Origin: Actinomycetota bacterium
GTDB lineage: Bacteria > Actinomycetota > Actinomycetes > Nanopelagicales > Nanopelagicaceae
Direction of reading: 5' to 3'
Assembly: GCA_009698615.1 (NCBI GenBank)
Contig: WLPU01000002.1
Coordinates: 80,864 to 144,863, forward strand
Length of the DNA: 64,000 nucleotides
In this document: positions 17,496 through 26,212 of the stretch, piece after piece
Layout of the letters: every line of letters begins with the position of its first letter
Position numbering within the stretch: the stretch's first letter is position 1
Translations under genes and position numbers: made by a program
The notes under the pieces: generated by a model
What the model was told of the DNA's origin: nothing
What the model saw: only the letters and a program-made list of their open reading frames with translations
The model's database searches: none

Positions 17496-18358
17496 ACGCG
17501 ATCCGAAGGAGATATGGATCTCTCATCTTGGCTGGAATCTTTTTTGGGACTACTGGTACCGCCCAAGCATTAGGACCTGATGGAATCTCGGCAATGGCAG
17601 TAGGAAGCGCGCGACTAATATTCGGCGCTGCACTCTTGTGGGCATTTGCTCTGGCGAGTGCGAAAAATTCCATGAAAACTCTGGTCAAAATTGGCTCAGT
17701 TGATCTCTGGCTAGCAGCTCTAGGGATGGCTCTGTATCAATTAACTTTTTTTGGCGCAGTCAGAAGTACAGGTGTTGCGATAGGCACCGTCACCGCTTTG
17801 GGATGTGCACCAGCCCTCACTGGCATTATTGCTTTCATTATCAGTCGAGAGAGACCATCGCGAAGTTGGTTTATTGCAACCATCATCACCACGATAGGTA
17901 TTGTTTTCTTGGCTAGCGCCAAGGGGTTTACGCATTTCAATGGTATTGGCTTTGCACTTGCAATTTGTGCTAGCGCTTCGTACTCCCTATTTGCTGTGGT
18001 GACAAAACGGGCACTACAAAGTGGGGCGCAGATTGCCGATTCTTTAGCAAAGGTTTTTGGTTTAGCCGCACTCATCGCTCTTCCTTTCCTCTTCACTGGC
18101 GGAATCCAAACAATTGTCACGGTTGACGGGCTTTTGATGATCGGTTGGTTGGGTCTCATTCCTACCGCCTTGGCGTATGTGTTGTACTCCTACGGTCTCC
18201 ACGGAGTGCCTGCAAGTACCGCCTCGACACTCATTCTTGCCGAACCGGCAACGGCGACCATCTTGGCATCCGTAGTTCTCAATGAAAGTTTGCTGACAAG
18301 AAGTTGGATTGGAATTGCAGTAGTCAGCGCGGGGCTCTTGTATCTATCCCGCAGCTAG
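17492..18358 (+). CDS. EamA-family (DMT) transporter
   Basis: A drug/metabolite-type exporter of 288 residues, about ten membrane helices made of two EamA repeats; the second repeat ends with the usual LAEPATATILASVVLNES stretch. The ATG at 17492 overlaps the amine-oxidase stop by four bases (ATGA); an in-frame upstream ATG at 17438 would lie inside the flavoprotein gene and lacks support. Coupled translation suggests it handles an amine or a by-product of oxidation, but EamA substrates cannot be predicted. The gene ends only 3 bases from the convergent fhs stop. Confidence 0.85.
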   Translation: MNAIRRRYGSLILAGIFFGTTGTAQALGPDGISAMAVGSARLIFGAALLWAFALASAKNSMKTLVKIGSVDLWLAALGMALYQLTFFGAVRSTGVAIGTVTALGCAPALTGIIAFIISRERPSRSWFIATIITTIGIVFLASAKGFTHFNGIGFALAICASASYSLFAVVTKRALQSGAQIADSLAKVFGLAALIALPFLFTGGIQTIVTVDGLLMIGWLGLIPTALAYVLYSYGLHGVPASTASTLILAEPATATILASVVLNESLLTRSWIGIAVVSAGLLYLSRS

Positions 18359-18361
18359 TTT

Positions 18362-20026
18362 TTAAAAAAGCCCCACAACTTTTCCATTAATGTAATCCAC
18401 TCGCTCACTCGATGGAACCTTGGGTAAGCCCGGCATTGTCATGATTTCTCCACAAATAAGAACAATGAATTCTGCCCCAGCGGAGAGCTTAACTTCACGA
18501 ATATTGAGGGAATGGCCACGCGGGGCGCCACGAAGCGCTGCATCGGTTGAGAATGAGTACTGGGTTTTCGCAATGCAAATAGGGAAATGACCGTATCCAG
18601 TATTTTGTAACTCTTCAATACGTGCCTGCACCTTTGAGTCGGCTGTTACTTCCTTGGCGCCATAAATCTTTGTTGCAACTGCGTTGACCTTCTCCCACAA
18701 CGTTGCGCTATCTGGATAAGCGAAGTTCACCTTCTTTGGCTCCTCGCACAGTTGTATGACAACTTTGGCTAGCTGCGTGGCACCTGCTCCACCATCTACC
18801 CAATGCGTGGACAGCACAATCTTCAAACCGAGGGCTTGGACTTTATTGATGAGGAAATTAATTTCTTCTTGGGTGTCAGATGAGAATTGGTTAATACAGA
18901 CAACCAGCGGAATGTTAAAAACATCCCTCATGTTCTTTGCGTGTTGTTCTAGATTCACAACGCCGGCTTCTAAAGCCACTAAGTTTTCTTCGGTGATTGT
19001 TTTAATATCGGCTCCGCCGTGGAATTTAATGGCTCGAACCGTTGCCACTAAGACGCATGCATCCGGCATGAGGCCGGATTTTCTACATTTAATGTCAATG
19101 AACTTTTCTGCCCCTAAATCTGCACCAAAGCCTGCCTCGGTAACCACATAATCTGCAAGCTTCATCGCTGCCGTTGTCGAAACTACCGAATTACATCCAT
19201 GGGCAATATTTGCAAAGGGTCCGCCATGAACAAAAGCAGGAGTGTTCTCCAAAGTTTGTACTAGGTTCGGCGCGAAAGCATCCTTCAAAATGACAGTCAT
19301 CGCTCCATGAGCGTTGAGATCACTTGCTAGGACGGGTTTTTTGCTAACGGTGTAGGCAACGACAATCTTGCCTAAACGTTCCTTAAGATCTTCGATTGAT
19401 GTAGCTAGACAGAAGATTGCCATGATCTCGGATGCGACAACGATGTCAAAGCCGTCGCTGCGTGGATACCCATTTCCTACTCCGCCCAAAGAGGAAACTA
19501 TTTCGCGAAGTGCGCGATCATTCATATCTACAACGCGTTTCCAGGTGACTCGACGTGAATCAATAGCGAGCACATTTCCATGATAAATGTGATTATCGAT
19601 AAGCGCAGCCAGAAGATTATTTGCAAGTGCTATCGCACCAAAATCGCCAGTGAAATGAAGATTGATATCTTCCATTGGAACGACCTGGGAATAACCCCCG
19701 CCTGCTGCCCCGCCTTTCATCCCAAAAACTGGTCCAAGAGATGGCTCACGCAAGCAGATCATTGCATCCTTGCCGATCTTGCGAAGTGCATCGCCTAGTC
19801 CAACTGTTGTGGTCGTCTTGCCTTCACCTGCTGGAGTTGGACTCATTGCCGTCACTAAAATCAACTTGCTTGTGGGGCGATCAGGCAATGAGGCTAAATA
19901 CTTTAATGAAACCTTGGCTTTGTAATGCCCGTATGGCTCAAGGTGATGTGATTCGATTCCTAGATCGCTACCAATTTCTACAATTGTTTTTAACGTTGCA
20001 GCTTGAGCGATTTCTAAATCTGACAC
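18362..20026 (-). CDS. fhs: Formate--tetrahydrofolate ligase
   Basis: ATP-dependent activation of formate to 10-formyl-THF for purine and one-carbon metabolism. The 554-residue length is standard. The ATP site reads [18 protein letters not shown] (about 65-82), and [24 protein letters not shown] (about 95) is the family signature, of which the [10 protein letters not shown] core is diagnostic. The start is a GTG with AAAGG about 8 bases upstream, set inside the end of rlmN, leaving 3 bases between the genes. No ZTP-type riboswitch can fit in that gap. It is convergent with the amine block, so it marks the rlmN-side border. Confidence 0.96.
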   Translation of the reverse strand: MSDLEIAQAATLKTIVEIGSDLGIESHHLEPYGHYKAKVSLKYLASLPDRPTSKLILVTAMSPTPAGEGKTTTTVGLGDALRKIGKDAMICLREPSLGPVFGMKGGAAGGGYSQVVPMEDINLHFTGDFGAIALANNLLAALIDNHIYHGNVLAIDSRRVTWKRVVDMNDRALREIVSSLGGVGNGYPRSDGFDIVVASEIMAIFCLATSIEDLKERLGKIVVAYTVSKKPVLASDLNAHGAMTVILKDAFAPNLVQTLENTPAFVHGGPFANIAHGCNSVVSTTAAMKLADYVVTEAGFGADLGAEKFIDIKCRKSGLMPDACVLVATVRAIKFHGGADIKTITEENLVALEAGVVNLEQHAKNMRDVFNIPLVVCINQFSSDTQEEINFLINKVQALGLKIVLSTHWVDGGAGATQLAKVVIQLCEEPKKVNFAYPDSATLWEKVNAVATKIYGAKEVTADSKVQARIEELQNTGYGHFPICIAKTQYSFSTDAALRGAPRGHSLNIREVKLSAGAEFIVLICGEIMTMPGLPKVPSSERVDYINGKVVGLF

Positions 20027-20029
20027 TTC

Positions 20030-21175
20030 TTAACCTTTCGAAACTTCAATTTCGATACTTACGGCTGCGGCCAATTGGCCGCATGCGCCATCAATTTCGC
20101 GCCCGCGTGTATCTCGCACCGTCGTAGGGACCCCATAGCTTTCTAAGATTCGCACAAACTCTGCTTCATCTTCGCGCCTGGAAGCTGTCCATTTAGAGCC
20201 TGGCGTTGGATTGAGCGGAATCAAATTAACGTGAGCATTACGGTTTTTCAATAAGCGACCCAATAAATCAGCACGCCAGGTTTGATCATTAATATCTCGA
20301 ATCAGGGCATATTCAATTGAATAACGGCGTCCAGTTTTTTCTGCATATGCATCGGCTGCCAGAAGAACTTCCTTTACCTTCCAGCGCGAATTAATTGGAA
20401 CAAGTGTGTCCCGCAGTTCGTCATCGGGTGTGTGAAGTGAAACCGCCAAGGTAACGGGTAAACCTTCTTGCGTGAGCTTGTCAATTCCGTTGACTAGACC
20501 AACTGTTGAAAGCGTGACAGATCGAGCGCTGATGCCTAGGCCATCAGGCTGTGGGTCTGTAACATTTCGAAGCGTGCGCATCACTGCGTTGTAATTGGCC
20601 ATCGGCTCACCCATACCCATGAAAACGATGTTGGATAAGCGTGTAGGGCCACCAGGTAACTCTCCAGATGCACACGCGCGCGCGGCCGCAACGATCTGCT
20701 CGGTGATCTCACCTGCTGTGAGGTTTCGAGTTAAGCCAGCTTGCCCAGTGGCGCAAAATGGACAATCCATTCCGCATCCGGCTTGGGATGAAATACATAC
20801 CGTGGTGCGATCGGTGTAACGCATCAAAACGCTTTCAACAAGAACGCCATCATGAAGGCGCCATAAGTCTTTTCGAGTCATTCCGTTATCGCAGGTAATC
20901 GAGCGAACCAAGTCAATTAACTTCGGTGTGAACTGCTCTGCAAAACTTTCACGCATATCTGCCGGTATATCTGACCAGGTTTGGTGATCTGTAGAAAGAT
21001 GCGAAAAATAGTGATTAGCAACTTGGCCTGCGCGAAAAGCTGGTAGTCCCAATTCCTTTGCAAACTCACGCCGCTGATCAGGTGAAAAATCTGCTAGATG
21101 GCGAGGGCTCTTCTTCTTGAGTGGAGGTTCATCAAAAACTAGATTAATCTCAGTTGGCTTTTCGGGGCGGGTCAT
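20030..21175 (-). CDS. rlmN: Dual-specificity 23S rRNA/tRNA (adenine-C2) methyltransferase RlmN
   Basis: Radical-SAM methyltransferase acting on A2503 of 23S rRNA and A37 of some tRNAs. The 4Fe-4S motif [11 protein letters not shown] (CxxxCxxC, near residue 122) is present, along with [14 protein letters not shown] (SAM-binding) and the C-terminal catalytic cysteine in EIDGACGQL (about 368). 381 residues is normal for Actinobacteria. The ATG overlaps the cdsA stop by 4 bases. In many Actinobacteria dxr and rseP come next; here fhs and the amine block do. Confidence 0.95.
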   Translation of the reverse strand: MTRPEKPTEINLVFDEPPLKKKSPRHLADFSPDQRREFAKELGLPAFRAGQVANHYFSHLSTDHQTWSDIPADMRESFAEQFTPKLIDLVRSITCDNGMTRKDLWRLHDGVLVESVLMRYTDRTTVCISSQAGCGMDCPFCATGQAGLTRNLTAGEITEQIVAAARACASGELPGGPTRLSNIVFMGMGEPMANYNAVMRTLRNVTDPQPDGLGISARSVTLSTVGLVNGIDKLTQEGLPVTLAVSLHTPDDELRDTLVPINSRWKVKEVLLAADAYAEKTGRRYSIEYALIRDINDQTWRADLLGRLLKNRNAHVNLIPLNPTPGSKWTASRREDEAEFVRILESYGVPTTVRDTRGREIDGACGQLAAAVSIEIEVSKG

Positions 21176-22017
21176 AAGTAACGCTTAACTAGTTCCAGGG
21201 TAAGCCAGAGCGCTGGAGCAGAAAGAAGTACTGAATCTAATCGATCCAGCATTCCGCCATGGCCGGGAAGTAACGAACCCATATCTTTCAAAGATAAGTC
21301 GCGCTTCATTGCACTTTCAATGAGGTCTCCACTAGTTGCCGTGAAGACCACCATGAGGCCGACCGCCGCACCGATCCACCAATGCAAATGCAACCAAAAA
21401 TGAAAGGTGAGTGAGCCTCCAAGGAGAGTGAAAAATATGGAACCGATGAGCCCTTCCCAAGATTTCTTAGGACTAATTTTTGGCACCATAGGATGTTTCC
21501 CGAAAAGCACACCCACGAAGTATCCAAAGGTGTCATTACATCCCACAAGGATTACAAATGTCATCACCCGACTCAAGCCGTCCTGAGGGCGCGCAAGCAG
21601 AATCAAAAAGCCAGCTAGAAACGGAAGATAGATAAGTGAAAAAGTAGTTGCCGTTGCACTACGAACAAAACCATCAGGCCCTCGAAGAAGTAGGTGGATC
21701 AGTAACATTGGTAAAAAAATTGCAGTAGCTACTGCAAGTCCTGCGACTCCCCCTCGCCAGGTAGCAAAGGTTAATCCGGCTGTGGCAAGTCCTAATGCGG
21801 GGGCCGAAATGAATGTCTCTGAATGACCAAAGGCGCGCGTAATCTCTCGGATCCCAAGGATTACTGCAACACCAACAAGAATTGCAAAAAGTTGACGGTG
21901 AAATGCAAGTGCAAACCAGACAAGTGAGACTAAAGAAAGACTGACTCCAATTGATGGAAGCAATTTCCTGCCTGCTCGCCGATTTATTTCCTCGTTGATT
22001 GCGTGTAAGTCGTCCAT
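21172..22017 (-). CDS. cdsA: Phosphatidate cytidylyltransferase
   Basis: Makes CDP-diacylglycerol from phosphatidate and CTP in the membrane, the entry point to phospholipid synthesis. The protein has about eight hydrophobic helices and the signature near the C terminus, [22 protein letters not shown]...[13 protein letters not shown] (the S-K-R-x-x-x-K-D and PGHGGxxDRxD core). I start at [10 protein letters not shown] (22017, 281 residues): this leaves 16 bases after frr, whereas an earlier in-frame start would overlap frr. No clear ribosome-binding sequence precedes it, so coupling to frr is likely. Confidence 0.93.
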   Translation of the reverse strand: MDDLHAINEEINRRAGRKLLPSIGVSLSLVSLVWFALAFHRQLFAILVGVAVILGIREITRAFGHSETFISAPALGLATAGLTFATWRGGVAGLAVATAIFLPMLLIHLLLRGPDGFVRSATATTFSLIYLPFLAGFLILLARPQDGLSRVMTFVILVGCNDTFGYFVGVLFGKHPMVPKISPKKSWEGLIGSIFFTLLGGSLTFHFWLHLHWWIGAAVGLMVVFTATSGDLIESAMKRDLSLKDMGSLLPGHGGMLDRLDSVLLSAPALWLTLELVKRYL

Positions 22018-22033
22018 GGAAAGGGTAGAACTC

Positions 22034-22597
22034 TCAAACTTCGAGAAGTTCAATCTCCTTGTGCTTGAGCAGGTCATCAATTTTGGAAACATGATCTGAA
22101 GTCATCTTCTCGAGATCCTTCTCGCCCCTGGTCAGATCATCTTTGCCAATGTCGCCATCTTTTTCCAGTTTTTCAATAGTTTCCTTGGCATGGCGACGGA
22201 TATTGCGCAACGAGATCTTGGCATCCTCTGCCTTGGTTCGCACTACCTTGATGTACTCCTTACGACGCTCTTCAGTGAGTTGTGGAAAATTGACGCGGAT
22301 TACCACGCCATCATTGCCAGGGTTAACGCCCAAATCGGATTCACGTAGGGCTTTTTCAATCGATGCCATAGCGCCTTTATCAAAGGGAGAAATGATTGCC
22401 ATGCGAGCTTCGGGAACTTGAAATGAAGCTAGCTGAGATAAGGGCGTGAATGTTCCGTAGTAATCCACCATGATCTTGTTAAATAGCGAGGGGTGAGCAC
22501 GCCCAGTGCGGATTGATGCGAAATCTTCTTTCGCCACCTCAAGGGCCTTATCCATCTTTGTATCAGCATCCTTAAGGGTGCCTGCTACATCGCTCAT
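22034..22597 (-). CDS. frr: Ribosome recycling factor
   Basis: Splits post-termination ribosomes together with EF-G. The 187-residue protein has the three-helix tRNA-mimic plan with the conserved RTGRAHPSLF (about 32-41) and the RVNFPQLTEERRKEYIKVV region (key residues P-LTEERR) around 115. It follows pyrH by 27 bases with an ordinary AAGGAG-type site, in the universal tsf-pyrH-frr order. Confidence 0.97.
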   Translation of the reverse strand: MSDVAGTLKDADTKMDKALEVAKEDFASIRTGRAHPSLFNKIMVDYYGTFTPLSQLASFQVPEARMAIISPFDKGAMASIEKALRESDLGVNPGNDGVVIRVNFPQLTEERRKEYIKVVRTKAEDAKISLRNIRRHAKETIEKLEKDGDIGKDDLTRGEKDLEKMTSDHVSKIDDLLKHKEIELLEV

Positions 22598-22624
22598 TTC
22601 TTACTCCTTTAAATTGTTGAACAG

Positions 22625-23347
22625 TTAGGCGACAAGAGTGCCGATTACTTCACCGCGTACGGCGCGGGCGATATTTCCATTGACCATCAAATCAAAAACC
22701 ACCATCGGCAGTTTATTTTCGCGGCAGAGACTAAATGCGGCAGCGTCAGCAACTGCAAGGGATTTTCTAAGGACATCGTCATAAGAAATCGTGTCGTACT
22801 TGACGGCCTTTGAATCTTTCTTTGGGTCGGCAGAATAAACCCCATCAACACCGCTCTTTGCTAGCAACAAGGCATCTGCACCAATTTCGAGTGCGCGCTG
22901 CGCGGCAACGGTATCGGTCGTGAAGAACGGCATTCCAGCGCCAGCGCCAAATATCACTACACGTCCTTTTTCTAGGTGTCGTATGGCACGGCGTGGAACA
23001 TACGGCTCGGCAACTTGACCCATTGCAATGGCAGTTTGAACGCGTGTTTCCATTCCAATTTTTTCAAGGAAATCTTGAAGGGCAAGACAGTTCATCACCG
23101 TTCCGAGCATTCCCATGTAGTCAGCACGCGCACGATCCATGCCTAGTTGCTGCAGTTCAGCTCCACGGAAATAGTTTCCTCCACCAACAACGATCGCAAC
23201 TTGCACACCAGTGCGAGCAACTTCCGAGATCTGTTTGGCGACATCTTGAACTACATCGGGATCGACACCAATGCCTTTTTCGCCACCAAAGACTTCGCCG
23301 GAAAGTTTAAGGAGCACTCGCCCGTAACTACCTCTACTACCGGGCAT
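22625..23347 (-). CDS. pyrH: UMP kinase
   Basis: Phosphorylates UMP to UDP, using the bacterial amino-acid-kinase fold. Motifs include [19 protein letters not shown] (about 10-28), [12 protein letters not shown] (about 55-66) and [16 protein letters not shown] [14 protein letters not shown] (about 135). The ATG at 23347 has AAAGGAG 6 bases upstream; a GTG five codons earlier lies within that site and is not used. 240 residues, normal length. It lies between tsf and frr. Confidence 0.96.
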   Translation of the reverse strand: MPGSRGSYGRVLLKLSGEVFGGEKGIGVDPDVVQDVAKQISEVARTGVQVAIVVGGGNYFRGAELQQLGMDRARADYMGMLGTVMNCLALQDFLEKIGMETRVQTAIAMGQVAEPYVPRRAIRHLEKGRVVIFGAGAGMPFFTTDTVAAQRALEIGADALLLAKSGVDGVYSADPKKDSKAVKYDTISYDDVLRKSLAVADAAAFSLCRENKLPMVVFDLMVNGNIARAVRGEVIGTLVA

Positions 23348-23372
23348 GAGTGCTCCTTTCACGAAACTATCT

Positions 23373-23400
23373 AGAGTTTAAAGGGCTCTTTGTAAACTCT
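23373..23400 (-). terminator. Hairpin directly after tsf (possible attenuator or processing site)
   Basis: Perfect 8-bp arms AGAGTTTA and TAAACTCT around a 12-base loop that adds a short inner AAAG/CTTT helix. It begins at the tsf stop codon. No run of U follows, so it is not a standard intrinsic terminator; partial termination, 3'-end protection or RNase processing between tsf and pyrH are options. Confidence 0.4.
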
Positions 23401-24227
23401 TATTGACCCACGCGGAAGCGATGAAACGCCTTTACGGCGCTTCCGGCTTCATCGAGAATCTGCTTGACGGTCTTCTTGGCATCCTTTGCGAAAGCTTGCT
23501 CGACGAGGCTTACTTCCTTTACGAAACCAGTGACTCGACCTTCAACGATTTTTGCCAACGATGCCTCTGGTTTACCCTCGTTGCGAGCGGTTTCTTCAGC
23601 CAGACGACGCTCATTTTCAATGAGATCAGCAGGTACATCTTCACGATTAACAAAAGAAGGCGCAAAGGCTGCAATGTGCTGAGCGATATCTTTACCCACT
23701 CCAATTGCATCCTTAGTAATTTGTACGAGAACTCCCACCTGAGGTGGAAGATCTGGGCTGGTGCGGTGAAGGTAAATACCAACTGGCGCTCCATCTAGAA
23801 CTGCAACACGACGAACTTCGATCTTTTCGCCTAGCGTTGCATTTCCTTCATCGATCGCATCTTGAACTTTACGACCTGGCTTGATTTCAGATGCTAAGAA
23901 GGAATCCACATCTGCAGGCTTTGCCTTGAAGAGATGCTCGAGCAACTCATCGGCAAGTGCCTGAAAACGCTCGCCCTTGGCCACAAAGTCAGTCTCGCAG
24001 TTGAGTTCGAGCATGACCCCTAGGTCGTCTTGAACTTTTGCAATAACCAAACCGTTTGAGGTCGTACGACCTTCACGCTTTGTCACACCTTTCAAACCCT
24101 TAACGCGAATAATCTCTACAGCCTTTTGGAAGTCACCTTCGGCTTCATCCAAAGCTTTCTTGCAATCGAGCATTCCTGCTGCAGTTGCTTCACGGAGTTT
24201 TTTTACATCTTCGGCAGAATACTTCAA
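23400..24227 (-). CDS. tsf: Elongation factor Ts
   Basis: Guanine-nucleotide exchange factor for EF-Tu. The 275-residue protein begins with the UBA-like domain (VKKLREATAAGMLDCKKAL, core TGAGMMDCKKAL-type) and has the core-domain landmark LNCETDFVAK (about 75-84) whose TDFV residues enter the EF-Tu nucleotide site. Only one base separates it from the rpsB stop, the near-universal rpsB-tsf pair. Confidence 0.97.
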   Translation of the reverse strand: MKYSAEDVKKLREATAAGMLDCKKALDEAEGDFQKAVEIIRVKGLKGVTKREGRTTSNGLVIAKVQDDLGVMLELNCETDFVAKGERFQALADELLEHLFKAKPADVDSFLASEIKPGRKVQDAIDEGNATLGEKIEVRRVAVLDGAPVGIYLHRTSPDLPPQVGVLVQITKDAIGVGKDIAQHIAAFAPSFVNREDVPADLIENERRLAEETARNEGKPEASLAKIVEGRVTGFVKEVSLVEQAFAKDAKKTVKQILDEAGSAVKAFHRFRVGQ

Positions 24228-24228
24228 C

Positions 24229-25056
24229 TTATGCCTCCACTGCAGGTACTACAGCATCAGCAGCGGGTGCAGATGCGCCATCAAGAATTTCTTTCTCCCA
24301 ATCAGCTAAAGGCTCACCGGCTGCGATTTCTGCAGGAGCATCAGCTTTAACTTCTTCCTTTACGACATTAGCTGCGCGAGCTTGAAGTCCGGCAGCAATT
24401 GCATCAGTAATGACGCGCGTAAGAAGGCCGATTGAGCGAATTGCATCATCGTTACCAGGGATCTTGAAATCAACTTCGTCTGGATCGCAGTTGGTATCCA
24501 AAATTGCGATAACTGGAATACCTAGCTTCTTCGCCTCTGCTACTGCGAGGTGCTCCTTCTTGGTGTCTACAACCCAGATTGCACTTGGCAACTTGGTCAT
24601 ATTACGAATTCCGTTGAGGTTCTTGTTGAGCTTTTCGCGTTCGCGGCGAAGAACAAGCAATTCCTTCTTGGTAAGCAACTGATCATTTGCCGTTTCTAGC
24701 GCTTCGAGTTCCTTGAGGCGCTGGATACGCTTGTAGACAGTTGGAAAATTAGTGAGCATTCCGCCCAACCAGCGCTCGGTGACATATGGCATGCCTACGC
24801 GCGCGGATTGCTGAATGATTGGCTCTTGCGCCTGCTTCTTAGTTCCAACGAAAAGTACGTGGCCACCCTTGGCGACAACGTCTTTTACGAATTCGTAGGC
24901 GCTATCAATAAGGCCTAGGGATTGCTGGATATCGATAATGTAGATGCCATTGCGCTCTGCAAAAATAAAACGCTTCATCTTTGGATTCCATCGACGAGTC
25001 TGGTGTCCGAAATGGACTCCGCTGTCGAGCAGTTCTCGCATTGTTACAACCGCCAT
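24229..25056 (-). CDS. rpsB: 30S ribosomal protein S2
   Basis: Ribosomal protein S2, about 275 residues. Family signatures are [22 protein letters not shown] near the N terminus and [19 protein letters not shown] (about 150-168); the C-terminal tail is Ala/Glu-rich and not conserved. The ATG at 25056 has AAGGAG 10 bases upstream; an upstream in-frame start at 25080 lacks a site. The leader is long and strongly structured. Confidence 0.96.
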   Translation of the reverse strand: MAVVTMRELLDSGVHFGHQTRRWNPKMKRFIFAERNGIYIIDIQQSLGLIDSAYEFVKDVVAKGGHVLFVGTKKQAQEPIIQQSARVGMPYVTERWLGGMLTNFPTVYKRIQRLKELEALETANDQLLTKKELLVLRREREKLNKNLNGIRNMTKLPSAIWVVDTKKEHLAVAEAKKLGIPVIAILDTNCDPDEVDFKIPGNDDAIRSIGLLTRVITDAIAAGLQARAANVVKEEVKADAPAEIAAGEPLADWEKEILDGASAPAADAVVPAVEA

Positions 25057-25229
25057 GGCGGCACACTCCTTCTTGCGCAATTTCCGAAGAAATTCGCTCT
25101 CGGTTGATGGGCCAACATTGTTGTTGACCCTCTAGCACCCAAACGCCGACCAGCGAACTGGACCGATATGGCTCTTGCTAGGTGCGTGAAGTCACCACAA
25201 TTTCCTGATGGTGAATGGTTGTTGTGGTG
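25057..25229 (-). promoter_or_regulatory. Structured 5' leader of rpsB-tsf
   Basis: The region ahead of rpsB can form four separate hairpins on the minus strand: arms AATTTC/GAAATT with a UUCG loop (25079-25094); a 9-bp helix with one G-U pair and loop ACAA (25109-25130); CCAG/CTGG with a UUCG loop (25150-25161); and 8-bp CACCACAA/TTGTGGTG with a 21-base loop (25193-25229). CTAGCA and TGCTAG can also pair across the third hairpin. In E. coli S2 represses its own operon through the rpsB leader; a similar role here is inference. The rest of the gap up to the xerC stop (25230-25285) shows only a weak 5-bp hairpin. Confidence 0.5.
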
Positions 25230-25285
25230 CGAGGCAAATCCTACCTGAGGAAAGTGAGTGCAAAATCCACTCTTTGAGCGAGCTC

Positions 25286-26203
25286 TTAGGCTCGAGGGTG
25301 GGCTTGTTTAAAGGCGCTATGGAGTCTCTGGGCAGAAACGTGGGTATATATCTGCGTCGTAGCTAAGGAAGCATGACCCAAAATCTCTTGCACGGTTCGC
25401 AAATCGGCTCCGCCTTCCAATAAATGCGTTGCTGCCGAATGGCGAAGTGCATGAGGTCCCATTCGCTCATAACCCTCTAACGCTTCAAGTGCGTTATAAA
25501 CAACGGTGCGTACTGTGCGCTGGTCTATTCGCTTGCCGCGAGCTCCGAGGAATATTGCAGTTCCCGAATCCTTCTTTTCCATCTGAGGTCGCCCATCTTT
25601 CAGCCATGCTTGCAGAGCTCTCATAGCAGGATTACCGATCGGGATAGTTCTTTCCTTATTACCTTTACCAAGTACGCGAATAGTTTGACGATCGTAATCA
25701 ATTGATCCACTGTCGAGTCCACATAGTTCTGCTACGCGAGCACCGCTTGCATACAAGATTTCTACCATCGCACAATCACGCAATGCCATCGCAGTTTCCT
25801 CTTCACCTACGCGAGTTGCTAGGGCTTTCATAGCAAGGGCTGCACTGGGAACATCCAAAACACTGGGCAAACTTCGATGAGCCTTTGGTGTTGCCAAACC
25901 TGCGCCTACATCGGAGGTAAGAAGTCCGACTTTCTTTGCCCACTTTGTAAAAAGCCGAATCGAAACTGCGCGACGAGACAGAGAAGTTCTAGCGCCGCCC
26001 TTGACTTGCATTGTGGCAAGCCAAGAACGAATGTGAGTGAGCTCTAGCGCAGAGATATCGGGCACATGCAAAGTTTCTAAATGCTGAATAAGACTTGCTA
26101 AATCTCCCATGTAGGCACGAATACTGTGCAACGCGAGATTTCGCTCATTACGTAAATGGGACTCAAATGAAGCAGCAACGCTAGGAAAATCAACAGCTGC
26201 CAT
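25286..26203 (-). CDS. xerC: Site-specific tyrosine recombinase XerC
   Basis: Resolves chromosome dimers at dif with XerD. In 305 residues, an N-terminal SAM-like core-binding domain (about 8-95) precedes the catalytic domain with Arg in ASGARVAELCGL (about 155), Lys in GKGNKERTIP (about 177), HxxR in GPHALRHSAATHLLEGG (about 248-251), His/Trp position LGHASLATTQIYTHV and the nucleophilic Tyr within TQIYTHV (about 286). It lies beside rpsB as in mycobacteria, so it is the housekeeping enzyme rather than a phage integrase. It follows cimA by 9 bases. Confidence 0.93.
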   Translation of the reverse strand: MAAVDFPSVAASFESHLRNERNLALHSIRAYMGDLASLIQHLETLHVPDISALELTHIRSWLATMQVKGGARTSLSRRAVSIRLFTKWAKKVGLLTSDVGAGLATPKAHRSLPSVLDVPSAALAMKALATRVGEEETAMALRDCAMVEILYASGARVAELCGLDSGSIDYDRQTIRVLGKGNKERTIPIGNPAMRALQAWLKDGRPQMEKKDSGTAIFLGARGKRIDQRTVRTVVYNALEALEGYERMGPHALRHSAATHLLEGGADLRTVQEILGHASLATTQIYTHVSAQRLHSAFKQAHPRA

Positions 26204-26212
26204 ATGACAAGG

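Noticed and set aside
20027..20029. ZTP riboswitch upstream of fhs
   Set aside because: Only 3 bases separate rlmN and fhs, leaving no space for the element.
25286..26203. Tyrosine recombinase as a mark of a mobile element
   Set aside because: Sequence and the rpsB neighbourhood match housekeeping XerC; no attachment-site repeats or phage genes are nearby.
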